A DNA stretch of 64,000 bases from Blautia argi (GTDB lineage: Bacteria > Bacillota > Clostridia > Lachnospirales > Lachnospiraceae): positions 2,293,501-2,357,500 of the forward strand of contig NZ_CP030280.1 of NCBI RefSeq assembly GCF_003287895.1, written 5' to 3'. How positions within the stretch are numbered: the first letter of the stretch is position 1; every line of letters starts with the position of its first letter. The position numbers were made by a program, and so were the translations under genes. The notes below the pieces were generated by a model. The model made no database searches, was not told where the DNA came from, and saw only the letters and a list, made by a program, of their open reading frames with translations. Positions 18,484 to 28,554 of the stretch are shown in pieces.

Positions 18484-18512
18484 ATTATACTATATCTCTT
18501 TTCAAATTTCTA
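18484..18512 (-). promoter_or_regulatory. Promoter of the DUF5685-DnaJ operon
   Basis: TAGAAA - 17 bp - TATAAT on the minus strand, about 60 bases before the DUF5685 ATG. Confidence 0.6.
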
Positions 18513-18565
18513 TAGCTTCTTTCTTGTCATTTCGCTAAATTCTTCCCTCTTCTTGCCTGATTTCA

Positions 18566-18594
18566 TTGACGTACCTGTATTTTTCAGCTATACT
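18566..18594 (+). promoter_or_regulatory. Promoter of the small alarmone synthetase gene
   Basis: TTGACG - 17 bp - TATACT, 40 bases before the TTG start. This is a strong match and is nearly identical in form to the promoter at 31932-31960. Confidence 0.8.
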
Positions 18595-18633
18595 TTTCCT
18601 ATACTTGACAGGAAAGAAAGATGAGGTGTTATT

Positions 18634-19335
18634 TTGAAAACGGAAGACAAAACACTGGATAGAAAAACAGAAAACCCAGAGGCCTTTGATATTCTCTATC
18701 CGGAACGCTTTATTAAAAATACAGATTACTACAATTCCCTGATGATGATGTACCGCTGTGCCATTCGGGAAATCCGCACAAAGCTTGAGGTTCTGGACGA
18801 TGAATTTTCCATCACCTACAAGCGGAATCCCATTTCCTCTATTAAGAGCCGCATTAAAACGCCTTTGAGTATTTATAATAAATTACAGAGATTAGGCTAT
18901 GATTTCACAGAGCAGAATATTCGGGAACATTTAAACGATGTGGCAGGAATCCGCGTAATCTGTTCTTTTATTGACGACATTTATTCTGTGGCAAAGCTTC
19001 TCTCCGACCAGGACGATATCACAATCCTGCGAATTAAGGACTATATTCAAAAACCAAAGCCAAACGGCTACCGTAGCTATCATATGATTGTAGAGATTCC
19101 CGTATTCTTTGCAGAAGGCAAGACTCCTATGCGGGCAGAAATTCAGATTCGTACCATCGGTATGGACTTCTGGGCAAGCCTTGAACATCAGCTTCGGTAT
19201 AAAAAAGATTTAGGCAGCAATGAACAATATGAACTCATCAGCCGAAAGCTGTCTGAATGTGCACATGCCATTACTGCCACAGATAATCAGATGCAGGATA
19301 TTAAAAATTTAATCGGGGAGTACAATGAGTTCTGA
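18634..19335 (+). CDS. Small alarmone synthetase (RelA/SpoT-type GTP pyrophosphokinase)
   Basis: Makes (p)ppGpp from GTP/GDP and ATP. The 233 residues contain only the synthetase domain, with no HD hydrolase and no TGS/ACT tail, as in RelP/RelQ-type proteins. Visible motifs: DVAGIRVICSF, KPKPNGYRSYHMIVEIP and AEIQIRTIGMDFWASLEHQLRYK. The start is TTG at 18634, eight bases after GAGGTG. It is a single gene, so it is likely transcriptionally controlled. I cannot separate RelP from RelQ by eye. Confidence 0.9.
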   Translation: MKTEDKTLDRKTENPEAFDILYPERFIKNTDYYNSLMMMYRCAIREIRTKLEVLDDEFSITYKRNPISSIKSRIKTPLSIYNKLQRLGYDFTEQNIREHLNDVAGIRVICSFIDDIYSVAKLLSDQDDITILRIKDYIQKPKPNGYRSYHMIVEIPVFFAEGKTPMRAEIQIRTIGMDFWASLEHQLRYKKDLGSNEQYELISRKLSECAHAITATDNQMQDIKNLIGEYNEF

Positions 19336-19346
19336 CAGAACTCATT
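19324..19346. repeat. Perfect palindrome between convergent genes
   Basis: AATGAGTTCT and AGAACTCATT around a 3-base centre. It spans the stop codons of both convergent genes and lacks a T tract on either strand, so it may be a weak terminator or mRNA 3' end stabiliser. Confidence 0.5.
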
Positions 19347-19962
19347 CCCCCACAAATTCCTTCATTAACATTTCACTTGCCTTGTAATATTTGTCCCAGG
19401 CTTCTCTTTTTTCTTCATCATCAACTTCGCCTACACTTCTCATGGTTATTCCCGTTCCCTTTATAGACACAGGACTTCCTGCTTCTTCATATCCCTTACA
19501 TTCCTCTGCCTTTTTGTAGGTACTCCAGTCTTCCGGAAAAGCACCCATTTCCTTAAATTTCCCATAATTTCCTTCGCTTACAAAGTAAATCATGCTGGTG
19601 CCTTCCTGCATATCTACCATCAACTTGGTCTGACTTGCCATAACAAGCTGTGGGTCAGGATTGCTGCTGTCATCAGAAGGCATACTGTAGTCTGCGATTT
19701 CCACATGCACTTCTCCATCTCCGTTTAAATCTTCTGCATGCTCCTCAAACCATTTCTGCAGTTTCTGGTTATCCTCCTGTGCAACTCCATAATCCCCTAC
19801 ACAGGCAATGGTATAATCATAATCTACCTTTCCCACCATATCCTTTACAAAAATAGAAATACAAAACAGGATAAAAACTCCTGCCAGCACATGATATTTG
19901 TAATAATACCAGAAATTATCCCATTTTTTCCTTGTTTCCTCTTTCATTTTGGGCTTCTTCAT
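19342..19962 (-). CDS. Membrane-anchored protein of unknown function
   Basis: 206 residues. A short basic, Trp/Tyr-rich head (KKWDNFWYYYKYH) leads into one membrane helix (VLAGVFILFCISIFVKDM) and an outside domain of about 160 residues. I recognise the general type from related anaerobes but not a family name. RBS AAGGACGG. It stands alone between the alarmone synthetase (convergent) and the MATE gene. Confidence 0.65.
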   Translation of the reverse strand: MKKPKMKEETRKKWDNFWYYYKYHVLAGVFILFCISIFVKDMVGKVDYDYTIACVGDYGVAQEDNQKLQKWFEEHAEDLNGDGEVHVEIADYSMPSDDSSNPDPQLVMASQTKLMVDMQEGTSMIYFVSEGNYGKFKEMGAFPEDWSTYKKAEECKGYEEAGSPVSIKGTGITMRSVGEVDDEEKREAWDKYYKASEMLMKEFVGE

Positions 19963-20026
19963 ACCTTTTCCGTCCTTTTCTGTTAGTATCCGATAATTTG
20001 CATTTTATCACTTTTCCAGGTACAAG

Positions 20027-20078
20027 AAAAGCCGAAACTACAATTTTCTTAAAATTTAAGATTTGTATTTCGGCTTTT
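20027..20078 (-). terminator. Terminator of the MATE gene
   Basis: Minus-strand stem AAAAGCCGAAA with TTTCGGCTTTT (interior further paired), 22 bases after the MATE stop. Confidence 0.75.
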
Positions 20079-20099
20079 AACGTTTAAAATTTTATTTCT

Positions 20100-21426
20100 C
20101 TACTTTGGAAATTTGCGGTTCATTTTTTGCAGCTTAAAGATTAGGGGAAGAATCATCAGAAACCAGATAATCGGCTCTGCCACAATAATTCCCATGTACT
20201 GTAATACAGGGGTCAGTAAAAGAGCAATCGCCACCTTTCCCACCAATTCAATAAAGCTGGAAATCACAGGTGTAATGTGATCCCCTACTGCCTGCAGAGT
20301 ATTCCTGAAAATGTTAATTCCCGCTGCTACAAAGTAAAATGGGGCATTGATTTTCAGATATAATACTGCGTTTTCTATTACCGCTTCTTTGCCGCTTCCT
20401 GTTACCAACTGAATCAGAAACGGCGCTGCCGTATAACTCATAAGAATCACAAGAATCGCCCAGCTCCAGGTAATCAGAAGGGCGTTTTTCACTCCCTGAC
20501 GCACTCTTTGATACTCTCCGGCCCCGAAATTCTGCCCGCAAAAGGTCGCCATTGTAACCCCCATAACTGAGATAGGCAGAAAATAAAATTCTGATATTTT
20601 TCTGGCTGCCGTGTGTGCTACAATGATGTCATTTCCAAAGGTATTAATGGCGCACTGCAAAGCCAAAGTTCCGAAAAATACCAGGGACATCATCATTCCC
20701 ATGGAAAACCCGGAGCTATACATCTGTTTTACCATGCTTCTTTCAATTTTAAAATCCTCTCTCCTCAGGTGAAAAACCGGATACTTTTTCCACATATAGA
20801 CAAGGCTTAAAATTACGGAAACAAGCTGCGCCAGCACAGTGCCAAAGGCTGCGCCCTGCACACCAAAAGGCAGTACTGCCATAAACAAAAGATCCAGTCC
20901 CACGTTTAATACTGCTGCACACATAAGAAATAAAAGAGGAGCTACGGTATCTCCCACAGCCCTTAAAATTCCTGCACAGGCATTGTACAGCATGGTTACC
21001 AGCATACCTGCCAGTACAATCTGAATATACTCCTTTGCCTCGCCATACAGGTTCTCCGGTACATTTAAAAGTTCCAAAAAGCCATTCAATCCTGCAAGGG
21101 CAAGCACCGTAAGGATCAGGGTTGTAAGAGTTCCTAAAAGCAGGGTTCCGGCTGCTGCCTTTCTCAGTCTTTCTGTCTTTCCTGAACCAAAACTCTGCGC
21201 CGCCACAATGGAAAATCCATTGGTAAGACCCCTGTAAAAATCCAATGAGCAGGGTACTGACAGCTGTGGTTGCCCCTACGGCAGCAAGAGAAGCCTCGCC
21301 CAATACACTGCCTACAATTCTGGTATCTGCCAGACTGTAAAAGAGCTGAAAAATGTTTCCCAGGCACACCGGAAGTGCAAATTCCAGCATTAATTTTGCC
21401 GGATTTCCTCTCGTCAAATTCTTCAT
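20100..21426 (-). pseudogene. MATE-family efflux transporter (one-base frameshift)
   Basis: Two overlapping frames together encode a normal MATE exporter of about 441 residues, with twelve membrane segments and TRGNPAKLMLEFALPV at the start. The first frame ends its homology at STLLIGFLQG and the second resumes at LTNGFSIVAAQSFGSG. Removing one base from the C4 run at 21229-21232 (G4 in the mRNA) joins them exactly. MATE proteins export drugs or metabolites using Na+ or H+. The gene has its own promoter, so it is not part of the galactoside operon. Confidence 0.85.
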
Positions 21427-21491
21427 CTTTTTCTTTTCTCCCGTTTTCTGCATTTACATTTCATCTGAATTTTCGAAAAATTCCCATATGC

Positions 21492-21520
21492 ATTATAACG
21501 GGTGAATGAGAAATGGGCAA
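21492..21520 (-). promoter_or_regulatory. Promoter of the MATE gene
   Basis: TTGCCC - 17 bp - TATAAT on the minus strand. The -35 lies inside the terminator stem of the preceding alpha-galactosidase operon. Confidence 0.7.
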
Positions 21521-21540
21521 GAGGAAATCCTGCCCATTTC
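21510..21540 (-). terminator. Terminator of the alpha-galactosidase operon
   Basis: GAAATGGGCA pairs with TGCCCATTTC around an 11-base loop. The minus-strand T tail is short. Confidence 0.6.
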
Positions 21541-21551
21541 TTTGTTGCTCT

Positions 21552-23664
21552 TTATTCTTCTTTTATTTCCAAAACTCTTGCACTGATTCGTTCTGACAGG
21601 CTTACAGTAAGTATTCCAGCTTCTCTATTCCACTGATATCCGCAGGCTTTAGCTTCCGGATATGCACATTTCACAGTAATATCCTTTCCTCGCAAATGCT
21701 TTAATGGCAGGGATACCACCGGTTCTACACTGTTTCTTCTCCACACAGCCAGATAATCTTTTTCCGCCCCTTTCAGTCCCAGACTTACCCATGCATCGCT
21801 ATATTGGGAAATCCCAAGAGGCCAGTACGGAAGCGCTGATTTTAAATCGCTGCGAATCTTTTTATAATACTCCAATGCCTGTTTTACATATCCAAATCTG
21901 TCTGCGCTTAATTCTGCCAGATGTCCGCTTTGGTGAATCCGAAGCAACATGGCATTTACCATGTTATAAATAACCCTCTTCACAGTCACCTTTCCGAAGG
22001 GGATAAGACCAGATAGCTGCCTGCTCCGGAGTTACTGCTGATGGTGCATTTGCCGCAATAGTAGCATATCTGACATAGTCTTCCTGGTCACTGGTAGACT
22101 GAATACTGTATCTTGAAAGCATGGCGTAATCCATACGAAGTCCGCCGGAGGAACAGTTTTCAATCACAAGATCCGGATATTTTTCAAAAATTCCATCAAG
22201 CCATTTTAAATATGCCCGGTTATGCTCTAAAAGTCCGTCACCAGCACTGTCTGCATTTACTTCTGTTCCAATTCCCGGTTCAATATTATAATCCATCTTG
22301 ATATAACCAATTCCATATTCTGTTACCAGTCTGTCAATGACTGCTGAAGCATGCTCACGAACTTCTGGATTTCTGAAATCCAACTGGTATCTGCTCCTGT
22401 CAAACACTCTCTTCCCATGTCGCATAAAATACCAATTGTCCGGAACCTTATCCGCTTTCGGACATTTAATTCCCATAACCTCCAGCTCCAGCCATGCCCC
22501 TGGAATCATACCCTTGCTGCGAATATAATCTGTAACCTCCTTAAACCCACCTGGGAAACGCGCGTTTGACGGAAACCATTCGCCTACACCGTCCCACCAG
22601 AATCCATCTGAGTACCACCCGCAGTCAATACAATAATATTCACATCCTGCTTCTGCCGCCTTGTCAATCAGGGGAAGTTCTTTTTCTGTAGTCGGATCAC
22701 CAAAAAGACAATTCATATAATCATTAAAAATAACCCTGAGCTGCTCATTGTCTTCGTTTCTTCTCCGAATTGCTCTTCTGTATTTTGTCAGTTCTCCCAT
22801 GGCCTCATCAAATCCGCCGATACAGCTTCCTACACTAACCGGAACCGTAAGAAAGGTTTCACCCGGTTTCAAATTCTTCCACCAATGATTATGATGTTCA
22901 TTTGGGCCGCTGAGCTTTAAATATACATGTCCATCTTGATCGCTGATTTCCCAGTACCAGGAACCGTTATGTTCAATCTGCCAGAACAAAGAACTATTTG
23001 TTTCTGTATTACACAGATATCCCATAGGAATATACTCTTTAGTTGACCAGTTTCCCGTGTTTCCGATTCCTATGGTCTTAGATGAACGATGCATAATTTC
23101 CGGCTGGGAAACAGATAACCCCAGCTCTCCTAAGGTATAGGTCTGCCAGCAAAGTTCTTTCTGCCATGCGTTATGCGGTATGGAAAGTTCCATTTTCTCA
23201 TCAAAGGGGCGCAAACCTTCTTTATCTATTCCATTTAAAGAAAAAGAAGATACATACTCCAATCCCTGTGCTTCTTCACCTCTGTTTGTCACCTCTGTCC
23301 AGGAACGAACCACAGAAATGCCATCATAAAACTGCATATGGCAAACCGCCTCCAGTCCAGTGATACTGTCTTCTGTAATAACTTCCAACTTTCTTCCCTT
23401 TTCATTCCTGTAATCTTTAAATGCTTTATATTTCATTCGATAGCCAGGAGCCGTCTGCGTATATTTGTGCCCGTGGCGTTCTCCCACCCTGTCCTGTCCG
23501 GAAGCCAAAATTTCTACAGGATAGAAAGACTGCGTTCCCGTATCCGATACCATACACCTTTCATCAAAGTCCAATGCTGAAAAATGCAACAGTTTAATTT
23601 CATTTTCCTCTGTAATTTCCCAGACCAGATTTATTCCATTTTCTTTTATTTCCTTTCGTTTCAT
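21552..23664 (-). pseudogene. Alpha-galactosidase, GH36 (one-base frameshift near the C-terminus)
   Basis: Releases terminal alpha-galactose from raffinose- or melibiose-type sugars. The start is the ATG at 23664 behind GGAGG. The nucleophile is Asp458 (YIKMDYN) and the acid/base is Asp526 (STSDQEDY). The main frame runs to WSYPLRKGD then breaks; the last 140 residues (VIYNMVNAMLLRIHQSGHL onward) are in another frame. Removing one base from CCC at 21974-21976 restores 703 residues. No signal peptide is visible, so it should act inside on imported sugar. Last gene after its ABC importer. Confidence 0.88.
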
Positions 23665-23689
23665 TCTCAATTTCCTCCATTATAATATA

Positions 23690-24532
23690 TCACCCTTTTA
23701 CGGAACCACTCATAAGTCCTGCCAAAAAGTATCTCTGTAAAAACAGGAAAATCAAAGTTACCGGTATCACTGCTACTACAGAGCCTGCCATAAGTCCTCC
23801 CCAGTCTACCGTATTGACGCCCTTAAACAGCATAATTGCAGGTGTCAAGGTTCGATATTGATCTGTAGAAATAAAAATATATCCAAACATAAATTCATTC
23901 CATGCATTGATAAACGCATACAGTCCAGTGGACACCAGACTTGGCAGAGATAAAGGTAAAATCACCTTAAATATTGTCTGTGCCTTATTGCAGCCATCAA
24001 TTTCCGCTGCCTCCTCAAGAGCCAGAGGCACTGTATCAAAAAAGCTGCTCATCATAAAAGTACAAAGAGGAATCACAAATGTAGTATAAGCCAGTATCAA
24101 AGATCTGTAGGATTCCAGAATATTCAGTTTCTGCATAATCAGATACAATGGCACTAAGAGCAAAACCCCTGGTATCATCTGAGATAACATCATTGCCAGA
24201 TTGGAAATCTTGACTGCCTTTAATTTATAGTAACGGCTCAATGCATATCCTGCCATAACTGCTATGACCATGGATAACAAGCAGGCGGCAATGGATACGA
24301 ATAAACTGTTTTTAATATAATTCAAAAATCCGGCATCTACCAACACTCTGCGGAAATTTTCCAATGTAGGTTCCTGAATCAGAAAAGTAGGTGTTGCTGT
24401 ACGAATTTCCGTCTTGGGTTTCAATGCAGAAATCAGCATCCAGATAAACGGAAAAATACAGTACAAGGAAAAAAACACCAGCAACACATAGGTCACAACC
24501 TTACTAATTCGTCTGTTTCTTTTATTCAGCAT
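23690..24532 (-). CDS. Sugar ABC transporter permease (MalG-type)
   Basis: 280 residues with six membrane helices and the EAA loop EEAAEIDGCNKAQTIFKVILPLSLP. It is the second inner-membrane half of an importer, paired with the permease upstream. The gap to that gene is 14 bp. No ATPase is encoded nearby, so a shared MsmK/UgpC-type ATPase elsewhere is likely (known for CUT1 importers). Confidence 0.9.
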   Translation of the reverse strand: MLNKRNRRISKVVTYVLLVFFSLYCIFPFIWMLISALKPKTEIRTATPTFLIQEPTLENFRRVLVDAGFLNYIKNSLFVSIAACLLSMVIAVMAGYALSRYYKLKAVKISNLAMMLSQMIPGVLLLVPLYLIMQKLNILESYRSLILAYTTFVIPLCTFMMSSFFDTVPLALEEAAEIDGCNKAQTIFKVILPLSLPSLVSTGLYAFINAWNEFMFGYIFISTDQYRTLTPAIMLFKGVNTVDWGGLMAGSVVAVIPVTLIFLFLQRYFLAGLMSGSVKG

Positions 24533-24546
24533 AGTTTTCCCTCCCT

Positions 24547-25455
24547 TTATGCCATTTCGTCACTGATTCTGCTTCTTTTCCGGTAATAAAAGGCAAACAA
24601 AATAACCATAATCGTAAACATCATTGTAGACAGCGCTGACGCTGCACCCACATCAAATTTCTTCATAGAATAACGATAAATCATGATTGGCAATGTTTCT
24701 GTTGCATAATTTGGTCCGCCTTCTGTCATTACCCAGATAAAATCAAAGTTTACTGCTGTCCAGATAATATGGATAAAGACAATAACCAGAGAAACAGAAC
24801 GAAGCTGAGGCAGGGTCACACGGAAAAACCGCTTAAAAATACCCGCTCCGTCAATAGCAGCCGCCTCTGAAAGCTCTCCCGGTACAGACTGCAGAGCAGA
24901 CAAAAATGAAATGGTGTAATATGGAAAGCTTCTCCATATATTGACAAAAATTACCGTTGCCATAGCATATCTGCTGTCCCCCAGAAAATTAATAGGCGAA
25001 TCTATAATATTCAAACTGGTTAATGCATAGTTAATAATTCCAAACTCTGGATTTAATATCCAATCCCATGTCATACCTGCCACAATAATTGGCACAAGCC
25101 AAGGTATAAAAATACAGGTTCTGAAAATTGCTCTCCCTTTAAATTTCTGATTTAATAAAACGGCTGTCACCATACCTAAAACATATTCTCCAAGCACAGA
25201 AAATACGGTCCAGCAAATCGTATTTTTTACTGCCTGTCCAAAATGCTCATCTGAAACAATTGTTTTAAAATTATCCAGTCCTGCAAATCCGCTCATAGAT
25301 TTATTAATCAAATGGACATGTGAAAAAGCATCATGAACTACCTTTCCAAGCGGAAATGCAATAAGCAAAGCAAGGAATAAAATTGCCGGAGCCAGCATAA
25401 TCAAGGCCGTTCTTTTTGTTTTCTGATCTCTTGTAAGTTTTTTTGCTGTTTTCAT
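24547..25455 (-). CDS. Sugar ABC transporter permease (MalF-type)
   Basis: 302 residues with six membrane helices and the EAA loop SEAAAIDGAGIFKRFFRVTLPQL. Partner of the MalG-type permease downstream. It is separated from the binding-protein gene by an internal hairpin (25502-25531), which would let the lipoprotein be made in excess. Confidence 0.9.
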   Translation of the reverse strand: MKTAKKLTRDQKTKRTALIMLAPAILFLALLIAFPLGKVVHDAFSHVHLINKSMSGFAGLDNFKTIVSDEHFGQAVKNTICWTVFSVLGEYVLGMVTAVLLNQKFKGRAIFRTCIFIPWLVPIIVAGMTWDWILNPEFGIINYALTSLNIIDSPINFLGDSRYAMATVIFVNIWRSFPYYTISFLSALQSVPGELSEAAAIDGAGIFKRFFRVTLPQLRSVSLVIVFIHIIWTAVNFDFIWVMTEGGPNYATETLPIMIYRYSMKKFDVGAASALSTMMFTIMVILFAFYYRKRSRISDEMA

Positions 25456-25501
25456 ATCCTCTTCCTCTTTTCTCTACACTACTTGTTCTGCTTTTGAGTG
25501 C

Positions 25502-25531
25502 AAAAAGGGGGGCGCTTTCTAAAACACCCCC
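25502..25531 (-). terminator. Internal terminator between binding-protein and permease genes
   Basis: Minus-strand GGGGGTG...CGCCCCC stem with a 10-base loop and TTTTT tail. Likely a partial terminator within the operon. Confidence 0.75.
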
Positions 25532-25549
25532 ACTTCCTATGAACAGCTT

Positions 25550-26842
25550 CTATTCACTTAACTCTCCGGAATCTGATAAAGAAGCATTCACTGCATCACT
25601 CAGCCATTCTGCTGCCGCCTCTGGTGATTCTCCTTCCTGGAGCACTTTTGCAATAGCGTCCTGCATAGCCTGTGTAATTCCTCCTAAAGTAACCGGTGGG
25701 AAGGTAACTCCTGAGTCTGCCAAGGCCTGGAAATCTTTACTCCATTTGCTGTCTGTTGAAACATCTGAACGTGGAGAACGGTCTGGAAATCCTGCTTCCT
25801 GCCATTCTTTGCTGCACATAGCAGTAGCCAATTCAAATGCTGCATCTTTATTTTTGCTGTCCGCCAGAATAAATAATGGCTTACACTCCATGTAGGTAGC
25901 TTCATGTCCGTCTGAAGGATATGGAATAGCGGAAACTGCAATATCGCCCATAGTGTCAGGATTTGAGGTTTCTCTTTCTGCCAACCAGTTTCCTGTCACA
26001 TAAGTAGAAGCAATACCTGTCGCAAAGTTTTCATCTGTTTCTTCCCAACCCCAGTTCTTACAGTTTTCATCAATAATTTTTTTATCAACCATATCCTGGT
26101 ACATCCGGAAAACTTTTGCAGCTTTTTCTGATTCTTCTTTATTGTCTTTCCATGTATTTTTATATTTTCCGTCTTCCTGTGCAGATGCGATTTCCAAATC
26201 ATACTGAGCCAGATATACCAGTAATTCCTGTGCAGAACGAACACCCGTACATGCCAGTTCTGTCAGATATTTTCCGTTCTTTTCATAGTATCCTTCATTG
26301 GCCAGCAGATCTTCCCATGTCTTTGGTGTATCAATTCCCGCTGCCTTTAAGTCCTCTGTATGGGTGAGGTATGCACGCACAGTCATTTCATAAGGAATTC
26401 CCACGATTTTATCATCTATAGTCATAGCCTTTACTACAGATTCTGACAAAGCATCTTTGTCTTCCCATTTATTAAAACGTTCTGTCAAATCTTCCAAAAT
26501 TCCCATATTATAGAATTCGCCAATATATTCCGGCAGTCCCCAGATAAGGTCTGGTACATTTCCTCCAGCTGCCGCGGTCAGGATTTTTTCGTGAAGCATA
26601 TCATAAGTAAAGTTCGTCTGATTTACCTTGATACCTGTTTCCTCTTCAAATTTTTTAATCTGCTCCTCTCCCGCCTTTGCCGTATCTGCTCCGTCTGTCC
26701 AGCATGTCCACAGTTCTACTGTCTGTTCCTTTGCTTCTTCTTTGCCGTCGGAACCCTGAGCGTCCCCACCGCCGGAACCACACGCTGCCATAGAACCTGT
26801 CATTGCCAGTGTCAGCAATACTGCTATCCATTTTTTCTTCAT
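25550..26842 (-). CDS. Sugar-binding lipoprotein of the alpha-galactoside importer
   Basis: 430 residues with a lipoprotein signal (MKKKWIAVLLTLAM, lipid Cys21 in SMAACGS), then the type I extracellular solute-binding fold. The alpha-galactosidase downstream suggests alpha-galactosides as ligand. AAAGGGA precedes the start. The gene lies directly behind the YesN-type regulator, which probably activates it. Confidence 0.9.
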   Translation of the reverse strand: MKKKWIAVLLTLAMTGSMAACGSGGGDAQGSDGKEEAKEQTVELWTCWTDGADTAKAGEEQIKKFEEETGIKVNQTNFTYDMLHEKILTAAAGGNVPDLIWGLPEYIGEFYNMGILEDLTERFNKWEDKDALSESVVKAMTIDDKIVGIPYEMTVRAYLTHTEDLKAAGIDTPKTWEDLLANEGYYEKNGKYLTELACTGVRSAQELLVYLAQYDLEIASAQEDGKYKNTWKDNKEESEKAAKVFRMYQDMVDKKIIDENCKNWGWEETDENFATGIASTYVTGNWLAERETSNPDTMGDIAVSAIPYPSDGHEATYMECKPLFILADSKNKDAAFELATAMCSKEWQEAGFPDRSPRSDVSTDSKWSKDFQALADSGVTFPPVTLGGITQAMQDAIAKVLQEGESPEAAAEWLSDAVNASLSDSGELSE

Positions 26843-26900
26843 TATTAAATTCCCTCTTTCCCTTTAAATATTTTCCGTACCTTTGTACTGAGGCAAGAGT

Positions 26901-26906
26901 ATCATA
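26901..26906 (-). promoter_or_regulatory. -10 element before the alpha-galactoside importer operon
   Basis: TATGAT on the minus strand about 60 bases before the ATG. No convincing -35, which fits a promoter that needs an activator. Confidence 0.4.
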
Positions 26907-26982
26907 TCTTTTGTGCAGTTACAACAATTCCACGGCGCATACTTAAAAACACCACAACACTTTATATAAAAAACCACCTATT

Positions 26983-28554
26983 TTAAGACCGTCTTGCTTT
27001 TTTATACCCAGAAGGGCTTTCCCCGAAATATTCTTTAAATTTTTCTGTAAAACTCCTTACATCTCGATACCCCACCGCTTCTGCCAATTCATAAGTCTTC
27101 ATATCAGATTCCATTAAAAGACGAATAGCTGTTTTCATTCGTACCTCAGCCAAATAATTTTTAAAATTCTGTCCTGTTTCTTTTTTAAAAAATGCGCTGA
27201 AATAATATGGATTCATATATGCAACCTCTGCTACTCTTCCAAGAGTTAAATCCTCTCCATAATGCTCTTGTATATAATTTTTCACCAGCCGTATGGTATT
27301 ATTTTCTGCTGCTTTCTCTCCCTTTCCGCTGTTCTCCAGAAATCTGGCTAATTGTCTTTTCACAAAGGCCTTCAATTCTCCGTAACTGGACTGATTTCGG
27401 ATCCTGGCTACCATAGCCTCATATTCCTTTCTACTCTCCTCCGATACCATTTTGCACTCTTCTAATTCTGCATATAAATCCATAGCCATGGCAATACAAC
27501 GGTTTTCTGCCGCATATCGATTTCCATAATGAAGATTTTCCACAATATCCAGGAGCTCCTCCAAGGTCTTTTCCCAGTTTTCGTCCCTGCTCAGAATTCC
27601 TGCTGCCAACTCTTTATATTTCTGGTTATAATCTTCAAAAGAATTGGTAAAATTTCTGGAAATTACACTGTATCGTATCACCTCTTCCTGCGTAAAATAA
27701 TGCAGTTCAGAACAAAATTTTGCTGTCTTATACGCAAACTTTAATTCTGTGATATGTTCTACCGTATTTCCTATTCCTGTTATCAGCCACACCTTATATT
27801 CCCGATAGATTTGCTCCCGAAGCTCCAATACCTGCCTCTCCAGCATATCTCCTCCGAATCTTTCCCTGTTCAGCAAAATCATATTACTGCTGTTTGGTTC
27901 TCTCTTAATCACAAATCCCTGCTTCTTTGTTCTTAAATGTTCCTCAATTTTTTTGAAAATGGAAAACCGGATAAGCTCTGCCATATTCTGATTTCCCAGT
28001 TTTTTATAAAAAGCTGCCGGAATAGAAAAACAAACACCTGTATAATCCGTTTTTTTTGTGTCAAGTCCCATAGCTTCAAAATGCTCCAGCAATTCTCTGC
28101 ACTCTGCTTCCGAATTCATCTTACGAAAAACAGTTTGCATATCATCTTTTTCTTTTTCCCAGTATTCCATCGGATAATCCGTTTTCAACATCTTTTCTGC
28201 TTTCAATACCGCTTCTTCCAGCTCTTCTTTTCCTACAGGTTTCAACAGATATTCTATAGCCTCATAGCGAATAGCCTTTTTTACATAATCAAACTCCTGA
28301 TATCCGCTCAAAAAAATCACCTTTGTATTCCAATGATTTTCCCGAATTTCCTTTATTACATCTAATCCCGTCATTTTAGGCATAGCCACATCAGAAATTA
28401 CAATGTCTGGCTCAAATTTCCGAATTTTCTCAAGCAATTCTTCTCCATTTCCCGCCTCTGCCACAATTTCAGCATTTAATTTCTCCCATTGTATCATCTT
28501 CAGCATACCTTTTATGATAATCGGTTCATCATCTGCAAGTATGATTTTAAACAT
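26983..28554 (-). CDS. YesN-type response regulator with AraC output domain
   Basis: 523 residues: receiver domain 1 to about 120 with phosphoacceptor Asp55 (ISDVAMPKMTG) and KPVG, a long middle region, and a C-terminal AraC/XylS double helix-turn-helix (LTLGRVAEVAYMNPYYFSAFFKKETG...). It overlaps the kinase gene by 8 bp. The target is probably the ABC/alpha-galactosidase operon just downstream. Confidence 0.92.
   Translation of the reverse strand: MFKIILADDEPIIIKGMLKMIQWEKLNAEIVAEAGNGEELLEKIRKFEPDIVISDVAMPKMTGLDVIKEIRENHWNTKVIFLSGYQEFDYVKKAIRYEAIEYLLKPVGKEELEEAVLKAEKMLKTDYPMEYWEKEKDDMQTVFRKMNSEAECRELLEHFEAMGLDTKKTDYTGVCFSIPAAFYKKLGNQNMAELIRFSIFKKIEEHLRTKKQGFVIKREPNSSNMILLNRERFGGDMLERQVLELREQIYREYKVWLITGIGNTVEHITELKFAYKTAKFCSELHYFTQEEVIRYSVISRNFTNSFEDYNQKYKELAAGILSRDENWEKTLEELLDIVENLHYGNRYAAENRCIAMAMDLYAELEECKMVSEESRKEYEAMVARIRNQSSYGELKAFVKRQLARFLENSGKGEKAAENNTIRLVKNYIQEHYGEDLTLGRVAEVAYMNPYYFSAFFKKETGQNFKNYLAEVRMKTAIRLLMESDMKTYELAEAVGYRDVRSFTEKFKEYFGESPSGYKKARRS

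Noticed and set aside
20074..20092. A TTAACGTTTAAA stretch after the MATE terminator, similar to the LacI operators
   Set aside because: It is not symmetric and lies at the 3' end of an unrelated gene.
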